Shown here one piece after another: positions 30,537-43,129 of a stretch of 64,000 bases of DNA; the first letter of the stretch is position 1, and each line of letters starts with the position of its first letter. The notes under the pieces were generated by a model, which worked only from the letters and a program-made list of their open reading frames with translations, was not told the DNA's origin and searched no databases. The DNA lies in assembly GCF_003286085.1 (NCBI RefSeq), contig NW_020825611.1, positions 21,829-85,828 on the forward strand. The letters are read 5' to 3'. The position numbers and the translations under genes are program-made. This DNA is from Drosophila persimilis. Its lineage: Eukaryota > Arthropoda > Insecta > Diptera > Drosophilidae.

Positions 30537-33500
30537 TAGTTTTATTTTTCTGTGTGTGTGTTTTTTTTGTTCACTGTGCGGTTTTCGCTTTATTAACTGC
30601 GCTTACTTGGGCGTCACGTTGTTAGCGCTTGCTGTGGCTGATGCTGTGGCTCATGCTTTGCCTCTGCTGTTGGCAGTTCGTTTGTCTAACAGATCACCTC
30701 TCTGCTGCCTGTTTCCTCTGCTCTCTTGAATGAATTTCACTTAATAGCGCTTGCTTGGCAAGCTCTTCGATATACTCTGTACTCTTTAAAGGCTACAAAG
30801 GTATAATGAGAGGGTGGGAGGTCCAGTTTTGCATGACTTGATCGGGGAGAAGCAGAAAGGATTTAGCTAGGTTTGATTGTCATATTACATTATGTACATC
30901 CATGAGCCGTAGATTGATTGGACCTATTTTTGCCCCAATTTAATCTTCATAAGCTATAAATTAGTGCGATAGCTAGAAAATTGTTTGTATTCTAGGAGTA
31001 GGAATAGGATTAAAACCTGAGGTAGTTCTTGCAGTATCTACTATTCTCATTCGGCCCATTAACGGGGTATCATTATATAGGAGAACTTCCACTAAAAAGA
31101 CTCTTTTCGGGCTTGAAAATATACATTCCAGAGTGCTTGGGTGCAATGTTTTACTATTTCCGCCGTAGCTAAAAAGTTCTACAGGGTATCTTTCAGTTGG
31201 CGGACTTACACTTTGTATTGGGCTCTCAAAAAGTAGACAAAGTGTCGACTGTTGTTAGTTTGCTATTTGCTTGCTGTCTATCTTTTTTGCGAGCGCACAT
31301 CTAATGGGCTTATGCTGTACATTTTGCAGATGACTTATTAGAGCCGTGAACGAATTCGGTCTCCCCTTAATAAGATCTCCCTTTGCTGGGCTGGTCTGGG
31401 CTGGCCAGGGTACTTTCTTTTGCAGCTCACTGTGTGGCAGTGTGGCACTGTGTGTGTGTTGCGAGAGTAAAGCAAACACAAAGAACTAAGTCACAGGTAC
31501 CCCGATTTGGAGTGGGGAAATTCGAGGAATATGAGCCGTAAGACAAATAAACAGAAAAAAGAAATTGTGTAATTTATGAAAATAAAGCAAACCATAGCGG
31601 AATTATACAAGTCGAAAGCGGAAGTGCCGGAAATGACAGCGCCACTGTAGGTGTATCTTTTTGTTTATTTGAGTTTTTTTTTTTGTCTGATTCGAGCGGA
31701 ATAACAGCCGGCGGATGCGACAAACAGAAACTCTGGGCTGTGACGGCTGCTGTTGCTACCGTTTTCCTGCAGAAAATAAAAAGAAAAACTCAAACTCAAA
31801 CTCAAATGAGTTTGCATATGCCATCAGCAATTTGTCATTTCGTGTTTCGTGTTTGCCCAGCAACTGAGCAAACTTTCGGACAGACAAATATGTAGTATGA
31901 AGTTCATGTGAACTGTTGCTTTCATTCCAAATAATTTGTTATCATCCAACTCTAGAAAAAGTGAAATATAATACAAGAGATGGCTATATATCAGATTACA
32001 CTGCTTTTGGGAAAAGAATGCTACTTCCAATTAGTTTCAAAGAACAGCATTCTGTGCTTTTTTGATATAAAGATTTCTCATGCATAGAAAATTTAAGTGA
32101 AAGATTATGTAAAATATTTAGGATGTTGTCAAATGTTTGAGAATCGTTGGTCGTTGGATATCCACCTTTAGAATTGGTGTAATAGAACATTAAAATCAAT
32201 ATAGAGAAGTAATGTGCATATCTAGCAAATAGGAATACATAAATTTGACTGTCTGTACACTGAAGGCTTATATTTGGTTATATGTGGGCACAAGGAAGAT
32301 TCCATCTTAAGAGCAACAATTAATTAGAGGGAAAATGTTGAATGCAGGAAGAATATAACTATTGTCATATACTTATATCAATTTATATCAAACTTTATTC
32401 AATGCATTTATTAAACCAATATTTTCACCTCTCCCACTCCATTCCAGACCAAATGCTCCGTTTTCCGTGGCCTTGTGCTCTGCCTGTGCCTCAACGTGAG
32501 CTTCGCGAATGTGGTGCGCTTCCCACGAGAACTGGACCGCTATGGATCGGCGTATCTGGTGCCGTATGTGGTTTTGCTCTTTCTAGTCGGCCTGCCCATG
32601 ATGCTGCTGGAGATATCTGTGGGTCAGTTTCTGGGACAGGGGGCGGCGCACACTTGGCGCGCCTCGCCCATATTCAAAGGTAATTCAAACACGACACAAC
32701 ACAACACAGCACAACAGGTGGCACTTGCTGTTGCATACTTTTAGGCGGCATGCAACCCCCGCGTTATAACTTTAAGCTGCGCGTGTGCATGTGCAGGACG
32801 TTGGAAAGCTTTGGCAAAAGCTGCAGATGCGAATGTGAATGCGATGCACTTGCCTTGCACGGGCTTGTAATTCCCAAGTTTAAATTCCGCAAGCTGCCGC
32901 ATAAATACCCGGATCCGGAGGACTGCTACTGGGCGGTCGAGCATTCTGCAGCAAAAGACGGTTGGACACAGCCCGTCAATCCACATTCTCTCGAATTGTG
33001 TCCGTTGGTAGCCGAAGTTACGATTGCAACACTTTCGTCATCTCTTCACTCTCTCTCCCGCTCTCTGAGCAAACACAAAGCCGGAGCAGGCTCCTCCTGA
33101 CACACCCTGTGGCATTTGCCGGTGGGGGTTGGGGATGGAGGAGCCAGTGCAAGGGCAAAAGCACAAGGAGCCACTTAATAAGCAACAAGCAACAAGCAAC
33201 AAGCAAAAACAAAAAGAAGAAGAACAGAAGGAAACCAAAAAACACCAAAAGTCTAACATGAAATCACGAACATAGAGGATTTGGCAATGACAAAGGAGGA
33301 ATATCAGACCAAAGTATATCAATGCGAACAAAAAAACTAAAAAAGAATACATAAAAAATACACTAAAAAAGAAGACTAACCTAAATGTGACCTAGTAGAT
33401 AATGTATGTTCATCATCGTGTGTTATCAGGACAACTGCAAAAACTCTGAAAAAAATCGTACAAAAAAATATAAAAACTTCAAAATGCATTGGTGTGTGTG

Positions 33501-36500
33501 TCCCGTTCGTGTAATCGCCGACGCGCCAAGTCCCCGCCACAGCCCCGTGCCACACGGAACCGCCTCCTCTCCGTCCCCGACCCAGCCATCAGTGGGTAGA
33601 CGGGCATCGGTAGCACCAGCTCCGGGTCAGGCCAAGGCCGACTTCCAACACGGCCAATGGCCAATGGCCAATACGGGCCATCAGTCCATTAGATGGTAAA
33701 GCACAAGCAGCACGTTCTCGTGAGCGGCGCCCCCTCGTCGCCCTCTGCCCTAAGGGGCTTGCGCGCTGGGAACGGCCGGCGGTGGCACTGCGGTACGGTC
33801 CGAGTCTGGCTGGACAGGATAGGCACAACCGTCTCGGACCGGACCATAACCCCGGACGCTGGCGTGGATGAGGTGCGTCCACAAAAATAACCATAGAGAT
33901 GTTTAAGGCAAATTCTAAATGAACAAAAGTATAAACCAAAAACAATTGTAACGAGAAACAAACGAATTCAAAAATATGAGCAATATGAGCAACAACCCCT
34001 ATAAAGGCAAAGAGCAAAAACGACAACTGCAAATTACGACACAACACCTTCGAAAAAGACCTCAGTAATATATAATAAACAGAAGCAACACGTACATGCG
34101 CTATGTGGCTGTAGGAATGCCAGCGTTGTATCGCCCTTTTTTTTGGTTCTAGCCCCCGAGAGGGTAACTCAATCTCTCTTATTCTACCGGATAGTTAGTG
34201 GCAGGGTGTAAGAGAGATTTTAGTGGCTAACCTATGTTCGGAGCAATTTGAATTTGTAAATGATTGTATAAATGATATTCTTTCGTTGAAGTATTATAAT
34301 GAATGTGAATAAGGGTGTGCGTGAACATAGAACTGAATCAATTATGGCATCCTCTTTTAGCTCTTTCGCATTTACGTTACATATTTCCATTTCCATTGCC
34401 AGGCAGAGATGCACTGCCAGGCAATGCAAAACGGTACTGGCAAATAACGGAACTGACAAACGAAGAGAGAGAAAACGAATATGAATAGGAATATGAAGAA
34501 ATTAACGATTGCATAATTAACTCCATTTGAAGTCAAAGAAAATACAGTTGCAGCCAAAGGAGTGAGAAAAAAGCTCATTTAAATAGTTTATAGATATTTT
34601 CGAATGATCATTTTATGCCTTTGAACAACATTCAATGCCACCTTTATGGGCCTAGGAACTCAATCTGATGTGTGATCAATATATTAACAGCTTTCGGTGC
34701 GTTTTTAAGGTCAAATCGGTCTGGTTTGGCGAATAGTTATTTCCTCTCCGCAGAATACGTTATAAATGTAAACGTAAATATAAAACGAGGGGGAACGTTG
34801 TGAGTTGCTGCGGACACCGCAACTCTACAGTTATACCCGATACTAAGTCAGTATGGCTCTCCTCCGGCAGACGCCGCTAATATTAAACGACACGACAAAG
34901 AGTGCGTGCGAGAGAGACAGAAAATCAGTCTGAGCGTGACGTCGGGCGCTGCGTAGCCACTAAAAATTGATTTCTTGCTTTTGGCTACAAAAATGATCCG
35001 ATCTGATCCAGATTCAAAAACCGGATAGATATGGTCATTGTCTATGATTCTGCGTTTTTGGTTTTCTCGTATCTTTAAAATTGTGGATGCCACAGATTTT
35101 CGCCCTTTGTGGGGGCGGAAGTGGGCGGGGCAAAGTTTTGAAATATTTTTGTAGCAGTGACATATCACAGAAGTCTGGATCCAAAACATCGTTGCTCTAG
35201 CTCTTATAGTCTTTGAGCATTAGTCGCTGAAGGGGACGGACAGACGGACAGACGGACGGACGGACAGACGGACAGACGGACAGACAGACATGGCTCAATC
35301 GACTCGGCTATTGATGCTGATCAAGAATATATATACTTTATGGGGTCGGAAACGATTCCTTCTGGACGTTACACACATACACTTTTACCACAAATCTAAT
35401 ATACCCCAATACTCATTTTGAGTATCGGGTATAATAATCTCGTTTATTTTTATGGACGGACACGACGACATCTTTGACAACAAGTTTTCACTTGGAGGCG
35501 ATTTTGCCTCTGCCATTTAAATGACAAAAAAGTAATTTAATTAAAATACAAATGATACCTACTCTTCCGCTGTGTAACAAAGCGACGGCAAGGGGGAAAT
35601 GTTATTCTGTAGGCGTAAAGGTATATGTACAATATACTTACATATAACGAATTCTGATCTCTGCTTTTAGGAGCCTGCATCGTGAGTCGCTTCGCCTCGT
35701 GGGTGTCCGCCATATGGGTGTCCCTGCAGGCCGTGCTGGCATTGGCCTACATCGGGATGTTCGCCTCCAATGCGTTGCCATTCAGAGAGTGTGCCGGACC
35801 CGTCAAGCTGAGAATGGTGCGAATAAACTAAAGAAATTTCAATGGAAGTCATACTAATGTATAATTGGACTCTTGCAGAATGGGTATCTGGTGACAGGGA
35901 CCAGCGGACAGGAGTGCCTGCAGCTGACCTTCCTGACGCCCTTCTGGCGTAATCCCTTATACTTTGGACTACTGGCAGCAGCCCTGATTGGTCTCTGGAT
36001 TGTGGTAATGCTGTGGTGAGTATTATGATCGAATATCTCTTTGTTTTCCCTACTGACACCTTCTATATCGTAGCACCCACAATGCCAAGATACTGCGTCG
36101 CAGTCTGTTCGTCTATGGCCTAAGTGGATTGGTCCTGCTCTGCGCCCTCACCGGATGGGAGGTGCGCAACTCCTTTAGCCGCCACTACTTCCCAGAGCTA
36201 TGGGGCTTCGACCCCACTCTGCTTCTCGAGAGCAACATCTGGTTCAACGCCCTGATGCAGGTCCTCTTCTCGCTTAACTGCGGCTTTGGCGCCCTGCCCA
36301 TGATCACGGGCAAGTTCCTGTACAAAGGGGACGCCGTGCGGACCTCCGTGGTGTACCTCTGCTTCAATCTGCTGATCAATGCCATTGCCGTGACACTGTT
36401 CATGGTGCAATTCGATCTATCCGCAAACGGTTACCAGATAATGGAGGAGCTCAAGCCGCTGACAGCCATCTACGATCGTGTGCTGAATGGCTCTAAGGCG

Positions 36501-37856
36501 GGGGAAAGCGATCTTCTACAGCACCTTGTGCCCGCCCTGATCTACGCCCTCATAATCCTTTCGGCCATGGTGTCCATCACCGTGGCCGTGTACACCTCGA
36601 CGCGCCTGGTGCCGCGTCGTCCAAATTACGTCATCTGCCTGATCGCTCTCGTCGTGGCCGTCATGTCCTTTGCGGCGCCCAAGTTTATCATAGCTCGGGT
36701 GCTGGACTCGCGCCTGGTGGGCACCATGGTTGTGACGGCCCTGGTCTTTGAGCTGATCGCCATAACTTGGATCTACGGAGCCAAGAACATCTACACCGAT
36801 CTGGAGTTCTCCATCGGTCGGCCCATTTTCAAGGTCTGGATGTTTCTTTGGGTCACATGTCCGGCCGTTCTGACGGGCATCCTCGTCTGGTGGTGTGCCG
36901 ACGACGACCAGTATGATCTGCTGGCGGAGTACCTGCCGCGCTGGGCTCCCATACTGTTCGTCCTGGCCGTGATCCTCATCATTGCCTGCATCCAGATCTT
37001 CCGCCAAGTGGAGTACAACTTCTTCGGCATGATCTGTGAAGCCTCCAAGCCGGCCAAGGAGTGGGGTCCCGCAGATCCCCTGGCCCGTCACTCATGGAAG
37101 CAATGGCGCTCTGTCTGCCAGGACACGGGCCGGCGGGACTTCACCCTGCGCCGACGCGGCACTCGCGACTACACGCACTCCATCAAAAAGGGGCAGTACT
37201 CGGGTGCCCAGAAATACGGCGTCCAGAACGGCGGGCAGACGCAGACACCGATGCACCAGCCCCACTGGAAATCCTCCACCCCGGGCAACAGTTCGCCCAA
37301 CTACAGCGGCTCCATGTTCGGGGACTCAGCCATCGAGGAGGACATCAGCGTGGACAAGTTTCCGGGCATCACGCAACAGCAGTATGTGCCATTCCAAGCC
37401 AATGATGCCAAGCCGATGAGGTACTCTCAGCGGATGCGCCAGACGGCCCAGCCCCAGACCCTGACACGGCTGCATCCACCGACACCGGCGGGGGGTACCA
37501 CAGTGGAGAAGCACCGCGAGGTAGTCTACATCCGGCGCCTATCCGATGGAGGCACCGGCTCCGGCCACGCCACCCGCATCGAGATTTCGCCCTCCAACGA
37601 ATCCATCACATACGGGAACGGCAAGACCAACAACAACTCGGCCTTGGCCATGTCCAGGAATCCGCTGGGCCGTTCCACGGGCTGCCTAGTACCCAGCCAG
37701 CCGCCACCACCGCCCAGAGTCCATATCAAGCGGTCGGCCAGCTCAGTGGTCAATGTAAACGGCAAGCTGCCACCGCCGACATCCGCCGCGGCCGGGGATC
37801 ACATTTGCTGGCGGAAGTTCAACGTCAATCCAGAAGAGTATTCCACGGAACTGTGA
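30223..37856 (+). CDS. SLC6 (sodium:neurotransmitter symporter) family transporter, five coding exons
   Basis: Exons 30223-30303, 32448-32679, 35671-35816, 35879-36015 and 36074-37856, all with GT/AG introns and matching phases, give 792 residues. Residues 28-104 hold TM1-TM2 with FANVVRFPRELDRYGSAYLVPYV and LPMMLLEISVGQFLGQG, the SLC6 signature region. The last exon carries the remaining membrane helices, including LFSLNCGFGALPMITGKF, WIYGAKNIYTDLEFSIGRP and a final helix near ILFVLAVILIIACIQIF. A Ser/Pro/Gln-rich cytoplasmic tail of ~275 residues follows. TM1 reads NVVRFPRE where typical members have NVWRFPY, so substrate is hard to predict. It resembles insect-specific, atypical SLC6 members; bloated tubules is one candidate, but I cannot decide. 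Intron 1 (30304-32447) and intron 2 (32680-35670) include the palindrome arm, and intron 2 also a DINE. Confidence 0.88.
30690..34785 (+). repeat. Right arm of inverted duplication
   Basis: Mirror of 24786-28882, here in place within the SLC6 gene (end of intron 1, exon 2, start of intron 2). The ~1.8-kb spacer 28883-30689 between the arms contains a DINE, exon 1 and the start of intron 1. A further copy of the arm's first 450 bp starts at 63551. Confidence 0.92.
34786..35434 (-). mobile_element. DINE-like element in SLC6 intron 2
   Basis: Runs from CGAGGGGGAACG at 34786 to GAGTATCGGGTATAA at 35434, 649 bp, opposite in orientation to the SLC6 gene's plus strand in coding-sense terms. It marks the edge of the right palindrome arm. 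Confidence 0.88.
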
Positions 37857-38883
37857 ACCGAAGGACGGAAGCGCAAGGAGCGCATGGAGAGGAGGAGAAA
37901 ACGAAGCATTCACATTCAAAAAGACTTGTTGCATCCAAAAGAAACGTATCTGTATCTGTAAGCTGTACGAGTATTGCATCTGAAGCACAGACCTATCGAT
38001 AAGCTACGAATAACGAATTATGCCCATATGCAAAGTGTATCTTCTAGTTCCGAACTGTACATAGTGAAAGAGCAGAGCATTCCTAGATATAGTTCTACGA
38101 TCTAGTTCCTTAGCGTAAGTCGAGAAAATTCCGTTGTCATTACCCATCTGGAAAGGAAAGTAGAGGAGGAGTAACTGGAGTAGATCAGCACTGGTCTACA
38201 CATAGTCTAAGCACTTGATATGTAACCAATTTACCATTATAGTCTACATTTTTTTTTTTGCCTGAACGAGTGGATTATCTTTTGTTAGTGAGTAATCTGA
38301 GTGCCTGAAAACATGAATTATGAATTAATAGCTCTATGTAGAATCCTATACCTAGACTCAGTTCTTAGTTAGTTCTTAGTCTGACACAATATCCTAAGAA
38401 TCGGAGCAACGCGCCTGGCTGTGTTGCCTTCGATGTTAAGTTAATTGAGAACACAACGATGTCGAAAGCGATCTTATATAATAAATGGTACGTTTAGTAA
38501 ATTATGATTCTCTGTGTGTCCCATCTTTTGGCATCCCAAATATCAAAGTTCGCGTCCATTAATTGATGCTAAGTTTAGAGCCCAGCCAGCACACTTTTAC
38601 TTAAATATTTCAGCCATAAATCGGAGGAGAACCAGAATCTTAATTAGCATAAATGCTCAAACATGATCGGTGGTTCGTGTCTGGGTCCTAAGATATATGT
38701 TCTTCTGGTTCCTTGCGCTATAAATTTTGGCTAAACAATTGCACATTTTTCTAAACGGCCAACCAGATGTCGGACAAGTGAACTTCCTGCGAATGGCAAT
38801 TCCAATAGCTCTATAAATGCCGCTTAATATGCAGACTAATTTATGACGATGATCGCAAACGAAACTGTACGACGACAATCGAT
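37857..38883 (+). other. SLC6 3' untranslated region and downstream DNA
   Basis: After the stop at 37856 the sequence is AT-rich without frames of note. The best poly(A) signal is AATAAA at 38480-38485. From ~38510 to 38883 I see no gene or repeat that I recognise. Confidence 0.55.
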
Positions 38884-39392
38884 GGATAGAGTGAGACAGA
38901 GCGAGAAAGAGTGAAATTGTTTTCGTGATTCTGGCTGTAATAACTATACGATCTGGTTCAGATTCTGCAGTCTAAAAGATATGGTCATTCTCTACGATTC
39001 TGCGTTTTTAGTTTTCTCGTATCTTTAAAATTGTGGATGCCACAGATTTTCGCCCTTTGTGGGGGCGGAAGTGGGCGGGGAAAAGTTTTGAAATATTTTT
39101 GGAGCAGTGACATATCACAGAAGTCTGGATCCAAAACATCGTTGCTCTAGCTCTTATAGTCTTTGAGCATTAGGCGCTGAAGGGGACGGACAGACGGACA
39201 GACGGACGGACGGACAGACGGACAAACGGACGGACGGACAGACAGACATGACTCAATCGACTCGGCTATTAATGCTGATCAAGAATATATATACCTTATG
39301 GGGTCGGAAACGATTCCTTCTGGACGTTACACACATACACTTTTACCACAAATCTAATATACCCCAATACTCATTTTGAGTATCGGGTATAA
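38884..39392 (-). mobile_element. DINE-like element, truncated
   Basis: Starts inside the element at GATAGAGTGAGACAGAGCGAG and ends GAGTATCGGGTATAA at ~39392, with the GGACGGACAGACGG repeat at 39185-39245. The CGAGGGGG end is absent. The 106 bases from here to 39498 are unassigned. Confidence 0.8.
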
Positions 39393-39498
39393 CAATCTCC
39401 CGTCAAGGGTGGGAGTTTGGTGTGGGGGGCAGAACTTTGTGAGAGCTGGGTACCGAGCTGGATACCAAATTGGTTTTTGGAATTGTAGCGCCATTTGG

Positions 39499-39791
39499 CG
39501 TATAATAATTGTTATTAGGATCGTATTTTATGAAGTCTAGTGTAAGTTAGGCTAGGGCAAAGCGGGAGCGCAATATAAGCTCGCTCTCTCGCTCTTGGCG
39601 AATTCGCCCCGCTTTGCAACCGTAGGTAAGATAGGCGCAGAAGAAATTGTTTGAATATATGAAAAGAAGTCGAGAAAAATCTATGAAAACGAACGCACGC
39701 ACTCCTTTTTTTTCGTCGTCGTAAAATACAAGTTTGCAGTCACACAAGTTTTTCGGTCTCTTTATTTTAGAAAAAATATTCTAAATTTTCA
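39499..39791 (+). mobile_element. 5' LTR of BEL element
   Basis: Matches 47111-47382 and the stump at 10373-10508. The first base of the canonical TG is C here. It ends ATTTTCA directly before TGGCGCC. It contains 21 bases (ATGAAAACGAACGCACGCAC region) missing from the 3' LTR, so the two LTRs are no longer identical. Confidence 0.85.
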
Positions 39792-39985
39792 TGGCGCCCC
39801 CGGGTGGACGTGCAAATTAAACGTATTAATTAAAAGTGGAAGACAAAAGTGACAGTGACACAGTGGAGAATAGATCAATAACCAAAATCTATTATACCTA
39901 CATGTATGTACATGCATATGTGCTGCAGCTAAATTGCCAAATTGACCGCGACGTGTGTGCAAAGAATTCAACAAACAAAACTAAA

Positions 39986-41090
39986 CGAGGGAGAACGTTG
40001 TGAGTTGCTGCGGACACCGCAACTCTACAGTTATACCCGATACTAAGTCAGTATGGCTCTCCTCCGGCAGACGCCGCTAATATTAAACGACACGACAAAG
40101 AGTGCGTGCGAGAGAGACAAAAAATCAGTCTGAGCGTGACGTCGGTCGCTGCGTAGCCAGTGCAAATTGATTTGTTCCTTTTGGCTATAAAAATGATCTG
40201 ATCTGATCCAGCAACTGGATAGATATGGTCATTCTCTATGATTCTGCGTTTTTAGTTTTCTCGAATCTGCAATATTGTGGATGCAACTTATTCTCGTCCT
40301 TTGTGGGGGCGGAAGGGGGTGGGGCGAAATTCTGAGATATAAGTTTTATAGTGAGATCTAACAAAAGTGCGGATACCAAATTTGGTTACTCTAGCCTTAA
40401 TAGTCTCTGAGATTTGTGGATGCCCCAGATTTTCGTCGTTTTCGGGGGCGGAAGGGGGTGTGGCTAAATTTTGACACAAAACGGTCAAGGTCCGATATCA
40501 CAGGAGTGTGGATACCAAATTTGGTTGCTCTAGCTCTTATAGGTTCTGAGATCCTTGAACTCATATTTTGCAATTGGCAAAACCGACCATGAAACCTGTG
40601 TGTTAGAGAGAGACAGAGCGAGAAAGAATGAAATTGTTTTCTTGATTCTGGCTATAATAATTATACGATCTGGTTGAGATTTTACACTCTAGATCATATA
40701 GTCATCCTCTACGATTCTGCGTTTTTGGTTTTATCGTATCGTCGAAAAATGTGGATGCCACAGATTTTCGTCCTTTGTGGGGGCGGAAGTGGGCGGGGCG
40801 AAGTATTGAAATATTTTTGTAGCAGTGACATATCACAGAAATCTGGATCCAAAACATCGTTGCTCCAGCTCTTATAGTCTTTGAGCATTGGGCGCTGAAG
40901 GGGACGGACAGACGGACGGACGGACAGACGGACAGACAGACATGGCTCAATCGACTCGGCTATTGATGCTGATCAAGAATATATACATATACTTTATGGG
41001 GTCGGAAACGATTCCTTCTGGACGTTACACACATCCACTTTTACCACAAATCTAATACACCCCAATACTCATTTTGAGTATCGGGTATAA
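39986..41090 (-). mobile_element. DINE-like element inserted in BEL leader
   Basis: Complete: CGAGGGAGAACGTTGTGAG at 39986 to GAGTATCGGGTATAA at 41090. It carries the longest internal part of any copy here, including a GAGAGAGACAGAGCGAGAAAG tract at ~40605-40625. The BEL leader resumes at ~41091 and continues without recognisable coding to 41941. Confidence 0.88.
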
Positions 41091-41941
41091 AAAATCACCG
41101 CGTCGGTCGTGCAATACCCTGTCTGCAGCTATATACAAAAGGAGATATATATACCATCTACCAAAGGAGATCCAAGTGGAGCATCCAGCATCAGAAGAGG
41201 AGAGTACAGCACCTGGAATTTCCAATCTTATCAAGAGGTATTTGTGCAAAAAATTTAAAGCTCGAGTGAATACGAAAAGATTAAAAAACTCGCAATTATT
41301 GTCTTGTGCTGAAACAATTGCACATACGTACATCTAACCCTGTTGGACGCAATAACTACACATATAACTCATTTGAACTGCAATCGCTGTCACCCCTTTC
41401 CCCTTACTCGTTTTCGTTGTGTCAAATATATGTAAAGTTGGGTCGTTGGCCAAGCACGCATACCAATACGCAGCTGCAGCGGTGAATTTTTTCGTCTCGC
41501 TTTCGCTCCTCACCGTTGCTTATCGTTGTTCTTTTGTTTGGCGCGCTTGATCCAAACCAAACACCAAGTGACACGCTACCCTGTTTTCGTCGGGTATATT
41601 CGTTTGGTGTCAGTAGGATCCAACTATCAATTAAGACAAAGTCGTGCCTCGCAAATCAATTTAGCGTCGATCGTTGTCGGATCGTATACACAACATCGAT
41701 TCTTCAGAACTACAGCGGTGAAATTTTTCGTTTTCGCTTGTCACCATTGCTGTTCGTTGCTATTCTTGTGTGGTTTTCGTGAACGCGCCAGCCAAGCGAC
41801 GCTATACCCTAAATTTGTCGGGTATATTGGTTTTTCACCTCGTTTGGGTACAATTACCCATTATTTCATTGAGTGTCTCGGCATTAAATACGATTATTAG
41901 AAACGATCTTTCGCCTTCAGTTGCTTGTATTGAGAATCAAT

Positions 41942-43129
41942 ATGACCTCAAAAGCCAACAATATCGCCCTTGAAGAGCTGAAGAAAAAGCGCAGTTGCCG
42001 TGTCAAAGGCATTCGTTTATTAGCGGACCGTTTAGAAGCGGGGGATATTCCGCTGGTATTGACGGAGCTCGATTGCAGACTCGAAACGCTGATGCGTAGC
42101 ATTGACACGGCACGCGAACTTCAAGAGAAGATTGAAGATATAGACATTGACGATGAATTTGGAGTCGAGTTGGAAGAACTCTCAATTGTCACAAAGGCAA
42201 AATTAATGTCTCTCATTTGCGCATTAAAGACAGCTGATGAGACAATACCGGCAGTACCAGCTTATGGTGGCCCATCTCGTGCTCGCCTTCCGAAGTTAGC
42301 TCTGCCGCAGTTCAGCGGCAACTTTTCGGACTTTAAAAACTTCATAGGTTTATTTGAGACTCTAGTTCACAATGACCAAAGCATTCCAATTATCGAAAAG
42401 TTCAACCATTTGCTTTCGTGTCTCTCCAGTGAAGCGTTGGGAACAGTTAGGGCTTTCCAAGTAACCGAGACCAACTACGAGAAAGCAATGGCTAGCTTAA
42501 AACGGGTCTACGATAATGATTGTCTGATCTTTAAAAATCACATTGATGCCCTATTTAGTCTTTCCAAAATGACCCAGCAATCAGCATCGTCCTTAAGGAA
42601 CCTTATCGATACCGCCTCATCCATATATGGTTCGTTGTTGTCGATAGGCGATGATAAAAAGATCTCGAATGCGATGATTATTCATCTCATCTTGAGCAGA
42701 GTCGATCCGGTGACCAAAGAGAAATGGGAAGAACAGCTCGATTATGACAAACTGCCACTTTGGAAGGACTGTGAAAAGTTGCTTAATCGCAGACATCAGC
42801 ATCTTTCGGCCGAAAATTCGGACAAACCAAAGCAGGAGCAGAAAGCTGTGCCAAGCAAGCTGCATAATCGGAGCTCATTCGCGTGTTCCACCGCGAATAC
42901 CAAAAACCAACAATGCAGCTACTGCAAAGCGAAAGGCCATTTGTTGACAGATTGCAGTCCATTTGGTCGGGTGGCAGTTATGCAAAGGTTCGAATTCGCA
43001 AAAACTGCATCCTTGTGCATCAATTGTCTGCAGCCAGGCCACTCTGATGCAAAGCTAAGAAGTGTCGACTGTGTGGCTGCTCACACCATACCTTATTGCA
43101 TAGGTACACAGTGGCGAATAAAAGTCTAG
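41942..43129 (+). CDS. BEL/Pao Gag
   Basis: 395 codons from the ATG of MTSKANNIA; the ATG 21 bases upstream is a weaker candidate. The middle has the BEL capsid pattern (LPKLALPQFSGNFSDFKNF, NDQSIPIIEKFNHLLSCL, then EQLDYDKLPLWKDCEKLL). A zinc knuckle CSYCKAKGHLLTDC is intact. A second, CINCLQPGHSDAK, loses its last Cys because of a small frameshift near 43050, after which the original Gag-Pol frame continues in the 43096-43965 frame. BEL elements encode one polyprotein, so this Gag is a truncated product of a broken single ORF. Confidence 0.8.
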   Translation: MTSKANNIALEELKKKRSCRVKGIRLLADRLEAGDIPLVLTELDCRLETLMRSIDTARELQEKIEDIDIDDEFGVELEELSIVTKAKLMSLICALKTADETIPAVPAYGGPSRARLPKLALPQFSGNFSDFKNFIGLFETLVHNDQSIPIIEKFNHLLSCLSSEALGTVRAFQVTETNYEKAMASLKRVYDNDCLIFKNHIDALFSLSKMTQQSASSLRNLIDTASSIYGSLLSIGDDKKISNAMIIHLILSRVDPVTKEKWEEQLDYDKLPLWKDCEKLLNRRHQHLSAENSDKPKQEQKAVPSKLHNRSSFACSTANTKNQQCSYCKAKGHLLTDCSPFGRVAVMQRFEFAKTASLCINCLQPGHSDAKLRSVDCVAAHTIPYCIGTQWRIKV

